Part shown: positions 21,397-32,015 of the stretch, one piece after another | Layout: the number at the start of each line of letters is the position of its first letter | Numbering within the stretch: the first letter of the stretch is position 1 | Made by a program: the position numbers and the translations under genes | Notes under the pieces: model-generated | Database searches by the model: none | What the model saw: only the letters and a program-made list of their open reading frames with translations | What the model was told of the DNA's origin: nothing | From: Pseudoips prasinana | Taxonomy: Eukaryota > Arthropoda > Insecta > Lepidoptera > Nolidae | DNA length: 64,000 nucleotides | Direction: 5' to 3' | Assembly: GCA_951640165.1 (NCBI GenBank) | Contig: OX621245.1 | Coordinates: forward strand, 25,474,330 to 25,538,329

Positions 21397-21620
21397 TTCA
21401 GTCAGTTTGTAACCACTAACGTTCTTTTTCGGTACGTTTTCACTAACACCATTCATAAAGTAATAATGGAATGTTACGAAGTTAGGATAAGATAAATAAA
21501 AACTTTTATTGTACAGATTTCGTATAAAGTAGCTTTATTTTACTTGACATGTTTACATGAAATATATCTTATAGGCTAAAATTGGATCGTTTTGTCCTGG
21601 ATTTACATGATTTTTATTGT

Positions 21621-21727
21621 TTTCAAAGCTAGGCGAGGTCCTCTTCGCCTAACTTTGAAAATAAATAGGATCTAGTGAGAATTATCCTAAATAGATAGGA
21701 ACCTATTAAGGACATTTCTCACTAGAT
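21621..21727. repeat. Two adjacent inverted repeats
   Basis: The first pair is TTTCAAAGCTAGGCGAG (21621-21637) and TTCGCCTAACTTTGAAA (21644-21660). The second, ten bases on, is ATCTAGTGAGAATTATCCT with AGGACATTTCTCACTAGAT (about 21670-21727). Both have short loops and nearly perfect arms. Confidence 0.75.
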
Positions 21728-22006
21728 AAGAGTACTGGCCGTAATGTGTGGTTTTTTTTAGCATAGTATGTCAGAAATGTGTGGTTTGTTTAGCATAGAA
21801 TGTGCTTAATATAATATGATATGTGGATACTGATTGCAGGCACTTAGCTTAAACCACTTGTAACAAGAGTACCCTTTATGGCTCAGCAGATAATAATAAT
21901 ATTTATGAATTAATCATGACATGTGGTACCTGCATTTTTATTTTAAAAACACCTGTCTTTTTAATTCTAGTTCCATTTACAAAAAGCGATACATACTTTT
22001 CATATA

Positions 22007-22423
22007 TTTTTTTCATCAAATAAGGTTGTGGTGTTATGTTTTTCGAAGTTATACTTCTTTTGGCGCGATGGAGAAAAATGATGAGAGTGAATTTTTACGA
22101 TGCGCGCGCACACCGACACCTAAATTTAACAGCATGAAGTTAGTTCTAGATGAGAGTGAATTTTTACGATGCGCGCGCACACTGACACCTAAATTTAACA
22201 GCATGAAGTTAGTTCTAGGTGGTATGAAAATTGATAACTATGTTCAAGTTGTATATTCTAGTATTTTTATTTAAATAAAATCTTTTTGATTAATTTTAAT
22301 ATTTATCGTTAATCACTACTGCATTTTAATTATTTTTTTATTTGCCAAAGAAGTATAACTTCTAACGCGTGTACATAAGTACACACAGAATTTTTTTTTC
22401 ATCAAATAAGGTTGTGGTGTTAT
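22007..22423. mobile_element. Candidate MITE-like module with direct and inverted repeats
   Basis: A 31-bp perfect direct repeat (22007-22037 and 22393-22423; core CATCAAATAAGGTTGTGG) brackets a segment bounded by an imperfect inverted repeat, GAAGTTATACTTCTTTTGGC (22045-22064) and its complement (22343-22362). Inside, a 69-bp unit is duplicated in tandem (22080-22148, 22149-22217; one mismatch), keeping frame and encoding DESEFLRCARTPTPKFNSMK twice. The direct repeat is too long for a normal target duplication. I cannot assign a superfamily. Confidence 0.55.
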
Positions 22424-22429
22424 TTGTGG

Positions 22430-23105
22430 TATGTGGTTTTAACGCGGCTTGTGGTAGATGTTGTCTTGTAGAAAACATCACGTAAGGAAACAGCGTTATA
22501 CCTCTGCATTTAAATTTCTCGCCCTATATCTCCGTCTATTATATGTTATATAGTGCATGTGTGCGCGAGTATCGAGATTCGAGCTGACGGGCATTATGCA
22601 TGACCGATTGTATAACTTTTAAAGTACTGTACTTGTAGAATATCCAAATTACAATTTCGAATAACATTCGGAGTTGAATAAAAAAAAGAAAACACGGAAC
22701 AAAAGGGGTTTCAACGATTTTTTTTTAAACATTTGAATAAATATGTTGTTTTATTACTGTACCTCTTTATTTAAAACCTATTTATGTAGCATTTTATATT
22801 TCTAAGTTCTTCTACATAATTGAATTACTAAAATTATGTACCAATTATCTTAACACAAACATACCACAGGTACCCGTCCTTGCTCTGTTATTATCAATTT
22901 CAATTTAGGAGTGTAATCGGACTGGTTCCTAAACTGACAAGTCAAATTATTCGCATGAACGATCTGAAGAGAACTCGGGAGGGAGCGCGGTTCACTTACC
23001 AACAAACCAAAACTGAATAAGATTTTCAGTTCCAGAGTGTAGCTACTGGAAACTTTTATAATTATTCTAAAATTCATCCATTTATTCGTATGGGTGGGTT
23101 GTGGT
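22430..23105. other. AT-rich non-coding sequence
   Basis: No repeat family or convincing exon identified. A minus frame at 22850-23077 shows no motif. Confidence 0.35.
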
Positions 23106-23224
23106 TAGGTAAAATCAGAAATTTTCCGGTTATTAGGCCGCTGATATGGCTAGAAGACTGTTGTCTATTGACAGGGACAGATACAGAGACAGAGAGCAGG
23201 GACCGCGTGCCTATATTTTTTTAT

Positions 23225-23690
23225 AGCTTTACGAAACAGACGAGCTAGCGGGATGATGGTAAGTGGTAACCGCTGCTCATGGGCATTCACAGTGCCAAGC
23301 GTGATATAAATACTCTTTTTAAACCTCGTTTGAAGAAGGATATGTCATAGCGCTGGGGAAACACCGTAGCAGGTAATTCATTCACCGTGCTTGACGTGAT
23401 GAACCTTACTGCCAGTGCGCGTGGTGCGATGATAAAAAGGGGACGATGGCACCAGCTCAAACAGTTCCTCAGAGCATTCCCCGTGAAAGAGCCGGTAGAA
23501 CACGCAGAGAGATCCAAAGTCTCTCTGCTGTTCTAACGACTCAAATCTGTCCGTAAAATTGGAATCACCAACGATTCTAATAGCACGCCTTTGGAAGGAG
23601 TCAAGTGGATCTAGCTGGTATTTGCCTTCCAAAGCACTGAGATGCTCAAAAATTCGATAAATATTACGATGACCCCACAAATATATTGAC
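23225..23690 (-). pseudogene. LINE C-terminal fragment (Jockey-type)
   Basis: The minus frame 23680-23378 reads a conserved lepidopteran LINE C-terminus: SALEGKYQLDPLDSFQRRAI, RIVGDSNFTDRFESLEQQRD and SLCVFYRLFHGECSEELFEL. It then shifts frame near 23400 and continues as NELPATVFPQRYDISFFKRG in a second frame to about 23300. One frameshift and a missing polymerase core make it dead. Fragments of repeat family G (23110-23165 and about 23695-23755) lie on both sides, suggesting this LINE inserted into a G copy. Confidence 0.8.
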
Positions 23691-23968
23691 TGGCCGCGAC
23701 CATAGTTGCTTATTAGACTCGTCGAATCGATAGGGGCACATAGCTATCTGGCTTAATTTTTGGAGTTTGTTATTTTTACCAACTTTAAAAAGGAAGTTAT
23801 CTAATCAACTATATATTTTCTATATATGTCACTCTACTTCTCCAGGTTATACATAAAATCAAATAAGTTCATTTGAGTGTCTGTGTTTCATTGCCTGGAC
23901 ACATTACAAACATTCTCCGCTTTTAATTTCATGAATCAGAAATATTTCATAGACAAAATGATTTTATA

Positions 23969-23974
<6 letters not shown>

Positions 23975-24001
<27 letters not shown>
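23975..24001. repeat. (TA)n microsatellite
   Basis: An uninterrupted TA run of about 27 bp directly precedes a SINE C copy. Confidence 0.9.
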
Positions 24002-24002
<1 letters not shown>

Positions 24003-24005
<3 letters not shown>

Positions 24006-24182
24006 GACAACGCCCGCACTAGGGATTCTAATCCCTGTGTCACGGGGTACTTAACAAACGTATAATAGACGGACTCAAATTACATCCAGACTCAGAACAA
24101 CTATATATGGGTCACACAAATAGTTGTCCGGTGCGACGGGAAGCAGCGAAGCGACTGTTATAGCCGCTGCGCAACACGTGCA
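24003..24182 (-). repeat. SINE family C, antisense
   Basis: Begins AAGACAACGCCCGCACTAGG and ends GCTGCGCAACACGTGCAGT. The head complement has lost most of the B-box. Confidence 0.8.
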
Positions 24183-24279
24183 GTCAATTATAACGTTCGA
24201 TCAAAATCACGAATCATCAATATGTTATGTGGTTTTGCGCCTGAGAAAACTCGGCAGAACTTATTGGGGTAAGTTAGAA

Positions 24280-24378
24280 GGTTCGGCAAGGCATGAGAAA
24301 TGCCATGCCGAAGTATTGCAAGCATCTTACGATGGTAAGATGCTTGCATGCTTGGCATTTCTCATGCCTTGCCGAACC
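24280..24378. repeat. Long imperfect hairpin
   Basis: GGTTCGGCAAGGCATGAGAA (from 24280) is mirrored at 24359-24378, with the pairing continuing to GTAAGATGCTTGC around a 4-nt loop near 24331-24334. The left arm has an 11-nt extra piece. A near-miRNA-like shape is possible, but it more likely belongs to the snap-back class seen elsewhere here. Confidence 0.75.
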
Positions 24379-24384
24379 TAATTG

Positions 24385-24520
24385 CGAAAATAATCTACAG
24401 ACTGCAACTACTGCAAGCTACAATCAACAGTGACACACAACAAAATGAGCGGGCAACCCGGTCAGGCATGTCCCGGGGAATCGCTTCAAATGTCTGGGAA
24501 TGGATTTAATCAAAAATAAA
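24385..24520 (+). repeat. Dispersed repeat family L
   Basis: Shares CAACAGTGACACACAACA-like and GGCATGTCCCGGGGAATCGC sequence with 61430-61565. Two copies only, so function and boundaries are unknown. Confidence 0.6.
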
Positions 24521-24524
24521 CAAG

Positions 24525-25225
24525 GAGTTTCAAAAAAGTAGTTCCACTTCCTTCGAGAGTTGATAAAAATGTACATAATGTTAAATCTCAAAATACGAAC
24601 CTAAAATACTTCAGTCTAGTCTGCCGCGCTACCTAGACAGCTGGAGCCCATTAAACAATATATTTAATCAAAATTGATTAAAACCCGAGGAGACTAATAT
24701 CTAAGACTTCGGACTAGAGAGATTGCCTCATTTGCACGTACATATTCCCAGAGTTCCTTCTATTACGTACTTAGCCAAACTATTGTCTGGAGCCTCTGAT
24801 GCACTACTCGATGAAAGTACACCGAACCCTATTACCCTCACGACTTTATTACATTAATATCATGCAGCAACCCTAACAGGTTAATGGAATATAAAGCTTT
24901 TCTACTACGTGTTAGTAATGAAGTTGGTGCTTGTAAAATAGGGTTGATACAACGAATATGTATATAAGAGTGCAGGTTAAAAGGTGGAGAAGAGTTATGA
25001 AGCGAGGGATAACAGAGAGATGGTTGAAATAAACAACTATTTATGTTGATTAAAAGGTGGGTGAAAAGACGTTCCTGTGTTAAAGTAGAACTATATAGAG
25101 TAGGTTCATTCATTGCATCAATTTTTCATATTCTATGTTTAAGTCTAGGAATAGAAACCGTGTTCTGTCTGATTCTGAAATTCTCTACGGATGCAACTTT
25201 GTAGGGGTGTGAGTTTCTATAGATA
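24525..25225. other. Non-coding sequence
   Basis: A 91-codon minus frame (24838-25113) is leucine/serine rich and matches no family I know. No splice-bounded exon seen. Confidence 0.35.
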
Positions 25226-25236
25226 CTTATGTAAAC

Positions 25237-25521
25237 CAGTGTTTTTCAACCTGTGGGTCGCGACTCCCCGGGGGGCTCGCGAAACTTCTATAGGGAAGTT
25301 TCTATAGAACGCTCGTTGCATCTAGCTTGCTTATTCCCTCAACTCGCATTTTTATTATGTATTGATCTGAACCCTAATTACGAAAAGTAATAGATATGTT
25401 GGATTCAATATTTGTAACAAATAAAATACATGAAAAAAGCGGGTAAAAACGGGTAGAGCGGTCGCGATAATATTTCTTCATTCTAAAGGAGCCGCGTCAT
25501 GAAAAAGGTTGAAAAACACTG
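25237..25521. mobile_element. hAT-type MITE with perfect 8-bp target duplication
   Basis: 285 bp with 16-bp perfect terminal inverted repeats CAGTGTTTTTCAACCT and AGGTTGAAAAACACTG. The CAGNG start is typical of hAT elements. ATGTAAAC flanks both sides (25229-25236 and 25522-25529), the 8-bp duplication expected of hAT transposases. No coding capacity, so it depends on a transposase from elsewhere. The subterminal GTGGGTCGCGACTCCC resembles hAT MITEs common in animals. Confidence 0.92.
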
Positions 25522-25681
25522 ATGTAAACTAAGCACTTTACAAACAACAGCGTGCTTGCGAAAGGTTATAGTTCTATGCTTGGAGTATCTCGGTTATGAC
25601 GTAATAATCTCACATTTACACTTAGATAGGATTTTATTTGTTCATTGGATCGAGTATATACAGTCCAAAATTAATTAACCA

Positions 25682-25750
25682 AATAAAGAGATCTTTGGGG
25701 ACTGTCTTTATCCAGGAGTGGACGTCTTTCGGCTGATATGATGATTATGA
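25682..25750 (+). pseudogene. RTE 3'-terminal fragment
   Basis: GAGATCTTTGGGGACTGTCT, then GTGGACGTCTTTCGGCTGA and an ATGATGATTATGATG tail. A very short 5'-truncated insertion. Confidence 0.8.
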
Positions 25751-25938
25751 TGTACTATTCAGCTAAGTTAATCACAGATATTTTTATTGTGTTATCGCCT
25801 ATTTAATTGCACGGCTTACAATAAATATTTTACATTCTGACAAGTACAAGTGAATACACAAGTTAGAAGCCTTCGCTTGCTCGGTTATCAAGATTGAGCA
25901 CGCGGTTAAAAAGCAACTTGGCACTCTTGTATAACAAA

Positions 25939-26263
25939 CTAGCTGTGCCCCGCGGTTTTACACGCGTTAAATTTTATAAATTATCGCAGCTCCTCCCCCG
26001 TAGGTGATAGCGTGATAATATGTAGCCTATATGTTGATCCAACCTCTTTCAACAAATTTTGAAGTACATCCATGCAAAATTTGAAGTAAATCCATGCAGT
26101 ACTTTTTGAGTTTAGCCCCGACATACATACAGATAAACAGACAAAAATTCTAAAAACTATATTTTTGGCTTCGATATCGAATGTAGATCACGCCCCAAGT
26201 ATCCTTTCTAAAAAATATTCAATGTACAGTTTTGACTTTTCTACGATTTTATTATATGTATGA
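25939..26263 (-). mobile_element. Non-autonomous Helitron, family F1
   Basis: On the minus strand the element begins TC (TCATACATATAATAAAATCG) and ends in CTAG. The 3' terminus is preceded by a GC hairpin of the form ACGCG...CGCGG about 10 nt inside. It is flanked by A on the 5' side and T on the 3' side, the AT target of Helitrons. No terminal inverted repeats, no target duplication, no coding capacity. Confidence 0.85.
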
Positions 26264-26269
26264 TAATTA

Positions 26270-26730
26270 TTATTTCGTGTTTTTTTTACAGTCTACTCCC
26301 TTTATTATCCTTTATAATACCTTTTTATTTTATATATTTTGTAACAGGTAGTGTTAGTGCACAAATAACATTCTCTTCAATGTAACCGACAAAGATAAAA
26401 GTTTAAGTCGAAATTATACTATCATATACTAAAGTAACTCAAATTACAAGAACGCCAAAGGAATTCACATCAAGCCTTAACGTGTACACACACGAAAGCC
26501 CTAAGAAAACACTTTGTCTATAGAAATAATAGCTCATCTAGCGAGCAATTGTCCTATTCTTTTCTTATGTATTTGTGAAGCAATTCCTCTCATGTTTTCC
26601 TTTTCATTTCCAATGAAAGAATATTTAATTTTATTTGATAATACAATTTGTTAATGTTATCGGCTCATGGTAATCATAAGGTCCAAATATCATTTACTTT
26701 CTACAATTTACTATAAAAGTTTATTATTAA
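26270..26730. other. AT-rich non-coding sequence
   Basis: Nothing recognised. Confidence 0.4.
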
Positions 26731-26734
26731 AGTC

Positions 26735-26962
26735 TGTTGTGTGGTAGATGGCATAGAATATCGCCACCCCATCTCATCCCTTGGGGGCGTAGAAGTCGTC
26801 CCGAGGGAATATCTACCAAAGAACGAGCAGCTGCGTCTTTCTGTGTACTTCGACCAACATACTGCGATTGCCAACCCATCTGCCAAGCGTGACGTTAATG
26901 GCATATACCTCCAAATGATGGATACAACTCCATTGTGGAAATCATTGAGCAGACACGATTTG
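26735..26962 (+). mobile_element. RTE derivative (family E), sense, 3'-truncated
   Basis: Carries the complete 5' region (ATCGCCACCCCATCTCATCC) with an 86-codon frame reading VVPREYLPKNEQLRLSVYF and HTAIANPSAKRD. It passes the characteristic junction into the RTE end (CATTGTGGAAATCATTGAGC) and stops before the TGA-repeat tail. Confidence 0.75.
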
Positions 26963-27194
26963 AAAAGTAGTATATTTGCTGCTTCGTTTTTAAAGAGCTG
27001 AAGAGAGTGGTACCAGTTATTGAGATTCTTATGAATCAAAAATCTCCCAGTATGTGCCTGGAGGTCGAAAGTTGGTGTTGTTGCCTAGAAAACAACGTAA
27101 ACAACATTTTTGTTACCTTATCTCTTACCGGTTGTGTTCCGTCCCATTGGAAGAATAATTGGATTCGTTTGTCGTTTGCTTACACATGTGAAAA

Positions 27195-27379
27195 TCACAC
27201 TAATATTATAAAGGCCAAAGTTTGTCAGTGTGTGAGTGTGTATGTTTGGTACTTCTTCACGTCTAAACGGCTGGAGAGATTTTAATAAAATTTGGTATGG
27301 AGTTAGCTGACACCCTGGATTAACACATAAGTCATAATTTATAAAGTTTAACGCGGGTAAAACCGCGGGGCACAGCTAC
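27195..27379 (+). mobile_element. Helitron family F2
   Basis: Starts TCACACTAATATTATAAAGG and ends with the hairpin ACGCGGGTAAAACCGCGG then GGCACAGCTAC. The terminal CTAG is mutated to CTAC. The body (TCTAAACGGCTGGAGAGATT, TTTGGTATGGAGTTAGCTGA) is unrelated to F1 although the last ~45 bp are the same. Confidence 0.85.
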
Positions 27380-27644
27380 TGTTTAATATGTCTGAATATG
27401 GTATCATATAGACAGATATAACAACACCCAAGGGATTACTAGCAAGATATATCAAAGCGTGTATGTGTTTATCGAACTCCCAGAGTAACGCTTTGGGCTA
27501 CGAAGTCTACAAAAAGTCAGTGGACGTACACATAGAGACTACATATTCAGTTTTTATATTTACTTTACGCTTGCGTCGTTGGTTATACGTGTTCAAGATA
27601 ATATGTCCTAGCGTAAGACCGTTGGTCCTACATCTGACTGCAAA

Positions 27645-27812
27645 ATTCTCTGATGTAGCCCGGGGTCAGGAAATTATTCCTGATCCTCGGAGAGCACGTA
27701 AAGCCGCCGGTTCTCCATCTGACCTCTCTCTGTTCGTGTCGGCTGGCCGATTCTATCGCGTCACGTGAAAGTATACCGACGTTTGAGCCACTTGAGTACC
27801 ATAATATATTCC
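27645..27812 (+). repeat. SINE family A, partial
   Basis: CTCGGAGAGCACGTAAAGCC then GTCGGCTGGCCGATTCTATC. Both ends are lost. Confidence 0.7.
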
Positions 27813-27814
27813 GC

Positions 27815-28370
27815 ACAAATGGATTATAGTGTGGCTTTTACCTATTCAAAATGTTATTTACGATATATGAAAGTTTAAAAGTATATTAAGTGCTTTAAGT
27901 TTTTAAGTGCCAATAGCGTTTTAGATATGAATTATTGTTAGTATTCACTTAAATCCCCTTAATGGATATACTTTATAAAGGCGTATTTACTAGCATTTTT
28001 CTCTATAAAACAACTATGAATGTCGTAAACTAAGCGCTTAACATATAACTTTATTATGCTAAGAGTTTAAACCATGCAAGTACAGTCGACACCGTCGTCA
28101 TTGAATATAAGTCCACTCCGAAAACTCTTACTAAATACGTAATAAAAATAATAATTATAATAATAATATATTTATTTATCTCTTTCACCGGTTTGGTGTA
28201 CATACGGGAATTATGTAAAGAAATACAGAGAATAAACTATCATAACTTTGGGAGAGACTGACGTCTATAGTAGGTAAGACCTGTGTTACAGATCACCAGG
28301 CTCCCACCTCTGGGTCACATCTTGGCGATAATTACAAATTATTGACAATACTATGTACTTAATCTAAATA
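27815..28370. other. AT-rich non-coding sequence
   Basis: Nothing recognised apart from a TAATAATAAT run near 28150. Confidence 0.4.

Positions 28371-28373
<3 letters not shown>

Positions 28374-28412
<39 letters not shown>
28374..28412. repeat. (TA)n microsatellite
   Basis: About 39 bp of pure TA. Confidence 0.9.
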
Positions 28413-28415
<3 letters not shown>

Positions 28416-28630
28416 ACTTTATGAAATAACGAATATAGTAAAAATGAAACTTACTAATTACAATATTGGTGTAGTGTGAGTGTGTGCAAGTGAGAATTTG
28501 TCAGTGAGTGTTTGTTTTGTTTAAAATAATAATATTAGCACAAAAAGTTCGAACCTCCACACTCTACCAATCGCGGTATGCGCTGTACCGCTATGATACG
28601 AACGATACACACTAGCAACTGTAAATTGAT

Positions 28631-28920
28631 TTCATCATCAGCCTGATATCGTCTACTGCTGGACCTATGTCCAGCAGTGGACAAACGGGCCTAAGCCTCC
28701 CCCAAAGGTTTCTATAACGTTGCAATTTGGAGGGGTTTGCCGTTGTCACCGCCCTTGGCATGCGAGTCGGCGAGCGCAGTTAGATGGTAGCTAGTACACA
28801 GGTGCCGCTGCTACCCGACTTCCTGGTGTATCCCTTAGTCCCCTTTTACGACACCCACGGAATGGTAGAGGATGGCCCTGTTATTCTTTCTGGGCCGGGA
28901 ACAACACGGCACGCACGGCA
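28631..28920 (-). mobile_element. RTE-like non-autonomous family K
   Basis: Reads on the minus strand from CCGTGTTGTTCCCGGCCCAG through ATTCCGTGGGTGTCGTAAAA and GGCAAACCCCTCCAAATTGC to an RTE-type end (GGGGGAGGCTTAGGCCCG, CAGTAGACGATATCAGGCTG) and an ATGATGA tail. It therefore parallels family E with a different 5' region. An inserted inverted copy of GTCCAGCAGTGGAC lies at 28669-28682. Confidence 0.7.
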
Positions 28921-29006
28921 CGTTAAATTGATTTGAAAGTGTGTATCTTCCACAACATTTATGGAGTGACTTTGTTAGCAGATAAATTGCTAACGTATAT
29001 AATAAT

Positions 29007-29238
29007 ATCTAGGGACAGTGGAATACAGATCTCCCTAGCCCCAAACTAAGCAAAGCTTGTACTATGGGTACCACGCGACGATACACTTACTTATATAGAT
29101 AGATAAATACATAGAAAATATCCATGACTCAGAAACAAATATTCGTGCTCATCACACAAATATTTGCACTTACCGGGATTCGAACCCAGGACCACCAGCT
29201 TCGTAGGCAGGAGCACTACCAACTAGGCTACGGTGACC
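29007..29238 (-). repeat. SINE family D, tRNA-like head
   Basis: Sense order (minus strand): head TAGCCTAGTTGGTAGTGCTC and B-box GGTTCGAATCC, then CGGTAAGTGCAAATATTTGT, GAGTCATGGATATTTTC, TAAGTATATC-like repeats and an end TTTGGGGCTAGG then ATTGTCCCTAGATATTATT-like. Full length. Confidence 0.85.
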
Positions 29239-29312
29239 TTCAATTTTACATATATTCATAGTTGCATGAGAAAGATCATATCATATTGATAACACTTTTT
29301 GAAACTTAATTT

Positions 29313-29576
29313 GGCATGGTTCGTGTATGGTTTGCCTTTCACGCCGCAGGTCATGGTTTCAACTCCCACCCAGGATCTGTCTTGGGTGGGAATCGAACCC
29401 ATGACCTGCATGAACATAACTGTTTGTTCTGAGTCTGGGTGTAATTATCTACAAGTATATATGTACAAAAAAAAAGTAGTATATCAGTTATCTGGTTACC
29501 ATAGTACAAGCTCTACTCAGTCTGGGATCAGATGGCCGTGAGTAAATAATGTCCCAGGATATTATTATTATAAAAA
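29313..29576 (+). repeat. SINE family B containing an inverted duplication
   Basis: The head reads GGTTTGCCTTTCACGCCGCA to ACTCCCACCCAGGA, then reverses (CTTGGGTGGGAATCGAACCC, ATGACCTGC) before resuming at ATGAACATAACTGTTTGTTC. It runs normally to GTCCCAGGATATTATTATT. The reversed block is an extra copy of the B-box region. Confidence 0.85.
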
Positions 29577-29579
29577 ATT

Positions 29580-30215
29580 ACGCTATTAATGTGGCGTCGA
29601 CTGTACCTACCAAACAAAGGCCACAATAAACGTTCCCCAACGTCCACTAAATTAGAGACTTTGAGCGCTTGTATTGAACATAGTTTTAAATCCCTCCATA
29701 CACACTCGATTTACTTAAGTACTTCCAATAATAATAGAGACTTATCTGTTTTGTGAGCATTTAAGGCCGATTTTGCTAAATTGTATTAAGGGAGTAAGCC
29801 AATAAATTGGTTTTCGTAGTTGGGCAAAGCGGTTTTTATTTGTCTTTTGTTCTATGAGCAGCTCATCTGGGGAAGAACCATTGATTAATTACCATCTTCT
29901 CTGATGAGCACAGCATATGGGTGCTGTTGAAAGGATCACCACGGGAAACAATTTTGAGACCAACATTATAATGTAGATGTTCCTAATCTGCGTGTACTTT
30001 GTTTCCCTAAAGTGTATGATTGTAAAGACCCAACTAGAATTGTCTTCGTTTTGTGGCCGTTATCTTTATACAGTTATTTATATTTAAAGCTGAACCTATA
30101 GTGTTCACCTTTTGATTGTGTTTTCTTGGTTCTTTGTAATTCAAATCACAAATTAAACATTAATAGGACTAGTGTATATACTATATTTTGGTATCTTAGT
30201 TACAACTGTGGAAAA
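29580..30215. other. Non-coding sequence
   Basis: Nothing recognised. Confidence 0.4.
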
Positions 30216-30216
30216 A

Positions 30217-30456
30217 TTTATATATATAAAAATTAATGTCACTTTTCGTTGTAATGTTATAACTCAACAACGCCTTTACCGATTTGGCTAATTTTGGTCT
30301 TGAATTATTCGTGGAAGTCCAGGGAAGGTTTGTACGTAGAGAAAATTTAAAAAAAGTCTTGATAAAGAGTAAAATATTTGTTTGAATAAACGAACTTAAT
30401 AATCATTTTTTTATTACTATGCCTTATACGTAGCGAAGCACGTACCGGGCCGCTAG
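30217..30456 (+). mobile_element. Helitron-like element, family F3
   Basis: The 3' end ACGTAGCGAAGCACGTACCG then GGCCGCTAGT has a small hairpin and CTAG followed by T. The 5' part TATATATAAAAATTAATGTC and CAACAACGCCTTTACCGATT is typical of a different Helitron lineage from F1 and F2. The 5' terminus is placed approximately. Confidence 0.7.
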
Positions 30457-30569
30457 TATATTATATAATAATGAATAGTCTTACAAATAGTCATGTCACC
30501 ATCGTTTATGTATGACGTTTGTCAAACCGGCTTGAGAAGAACATTTTCGTGTTACTAAGTCAACAAAAT

Positions 30570-30690
30570 GTAGATCAATGGCCAAGGCATTCGTTCCGCT
30601 AAGGCTCGGGGTTCGAGCCCCAGTATCTGAGAAGGTTTTGGTGACATTTCAAGATTGTTCTAGTTAATAGAACAAAAGAAAAAGGATAGC
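30570..30690 (+). repeat. tRNA-like SINE head
   Basis: A perfect B-box-type stem CGGGGTTCGAGCCCCAG and an upstream ATGGCCAAGGCATTCG form a tRNA-like 5' head. It is followed by GAAGGTTTTGGTGACATTTC. Only one copy in the window, and the cloverleaf cannot be completed, so not called as a tRNA gene. Confidence 0.5.
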
Positions 30691-31067
30691 TAATGAAAAG
30701 GACATAGAAAATTCATGCTACAAAATTGTCTAGAAAGAGATGGTGTGAATTCATATATTAAATTCCTGATAGAAAAGAAGAAGCAAAAGTAAGAAAAAGT
30801 AAAAGTGCAAGTGAGAAGTGTACTGTGTATGTCAGGTCTCTCGCACAGTGCTGGTTACGGGGAGTCTGTAAGTGCTCCAAGTGTGAACTCTCACGCATTG
30901 CTTGTTGTTGGGACTCTAAATAGGTGTATGTGTGATTCGTGTCTCAGTGTTACAGCAATTGTCTCTGGCAACGTCAATAAAGGCTCGTTCGCAAAACCAA
31001 TCCAATCCTGTGACTTACCGGTCGCTACAATATATTTAGAAATCTATAACGAAAATAAAATTACCAA

Positions 31068-31257
31068 TCACACTAATATTATAAAGCTGAAAGTTTGTGA
31101 TGTGAGTATGTAAGTGTAGGAGTATGTGTCTTTGTTATTTATTCACATCTAAACGGCTGGAGCGATTTTAATAAAATTTGGTATGGAGTATGCCGACATC
31201 CTGGATTAACACATATTTATAAAGTTTAACGCGGGTAAAACCGCGGGGCACAGCTAG
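31068..31257 (+). mobile_element. Helitron family F2
   Basis: TCACACTAATATTATAAAGC at the start, hairpin and CAGCTAG at the end, flanked by A (31067) and T (31258). Complete. Confidence 0.88.
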
Positions 31258-31799
31258 TTGAACATATTTCTTAAATCGGCCTTGACCTATACAAAAGCTA
31301 GACTGTTAAGATGGGACTTATCTTCACTTGAATTCAAATGTTAATAAATATACAATATACCTAATGACTTAAATATTAAATTCAAACAGAACGAATATGA
31401 CAGCTACAAAACTGCTGTATTAATATATCAAAGAGCTTATTCCGTTAATACACAGGTGTTTTCCTCATTACTTCTTCACAGAGGCAACCAAGAATTCAAT
31501 AGACGTTCAAAATATTTTCCTTACCCTATATAAAGGCACAGCTAAGATTAATCGATCCTTTTATCTTATTTACTCTTAGTTCAAATGTTTACTAACATTG
31601 ACAAAGATATAATGTAATACGAACAGGCGACGACTCTCATAGCTGCTTATTGGCTCCGGAAATAAGCCATGTAATAGTTTATTCAATTACTATATAGGTA
31701 TTTATCACATTATGATCACAGAGGCAATCATTCATTGAATGGATATCCTAGGTTTATTCCAGGAATGTCCACTGATATATCCCCAGTGCGGCGCTCTTG

Positions 31800-32015
31800 G
31801 TTAGCTAGCCGGACTCAGAAATTAAACCACCTTGGTGCTCATCCATAGACTGACTGTGTGACCACCAAAGTGGTTTAATTTAAGAGCGTCTCCGGGCTTC
31901 AGAGGGCACGTTAAGCTGAGGGTCCCGACCGTAGTTATTAGAAAACGTTTAGCTATGTCAGAGGCCTACTGGTCGGTTTGAACAACTCTGTCATTAGGGT
32001 AATCACCGCCTATAC
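31800..32015 (-). repeat. Dispersed repeat family G, antisense
   Basis: Family G is about 250 bp. Its sense strand includes GGGCAGTGGTAACCCTAGTG, AACGACTGTTGTCTAATGAC, GCTTAACGTGCCCTCCGAAG and AAATTAAACCACTTTGGCGG. It has no tRNA-like box or terminal inverted repeat. In this copy the TTAAACCACTTTGG part is present twice in inverted order (31818-31883). Confidence 0.7.

Noticed and set aside
24280..24378. microRNA precursor
   Set aside because: The arms are too perfect and the hairpin belongs to a class of fold-backs common in this window; no expression evidence.
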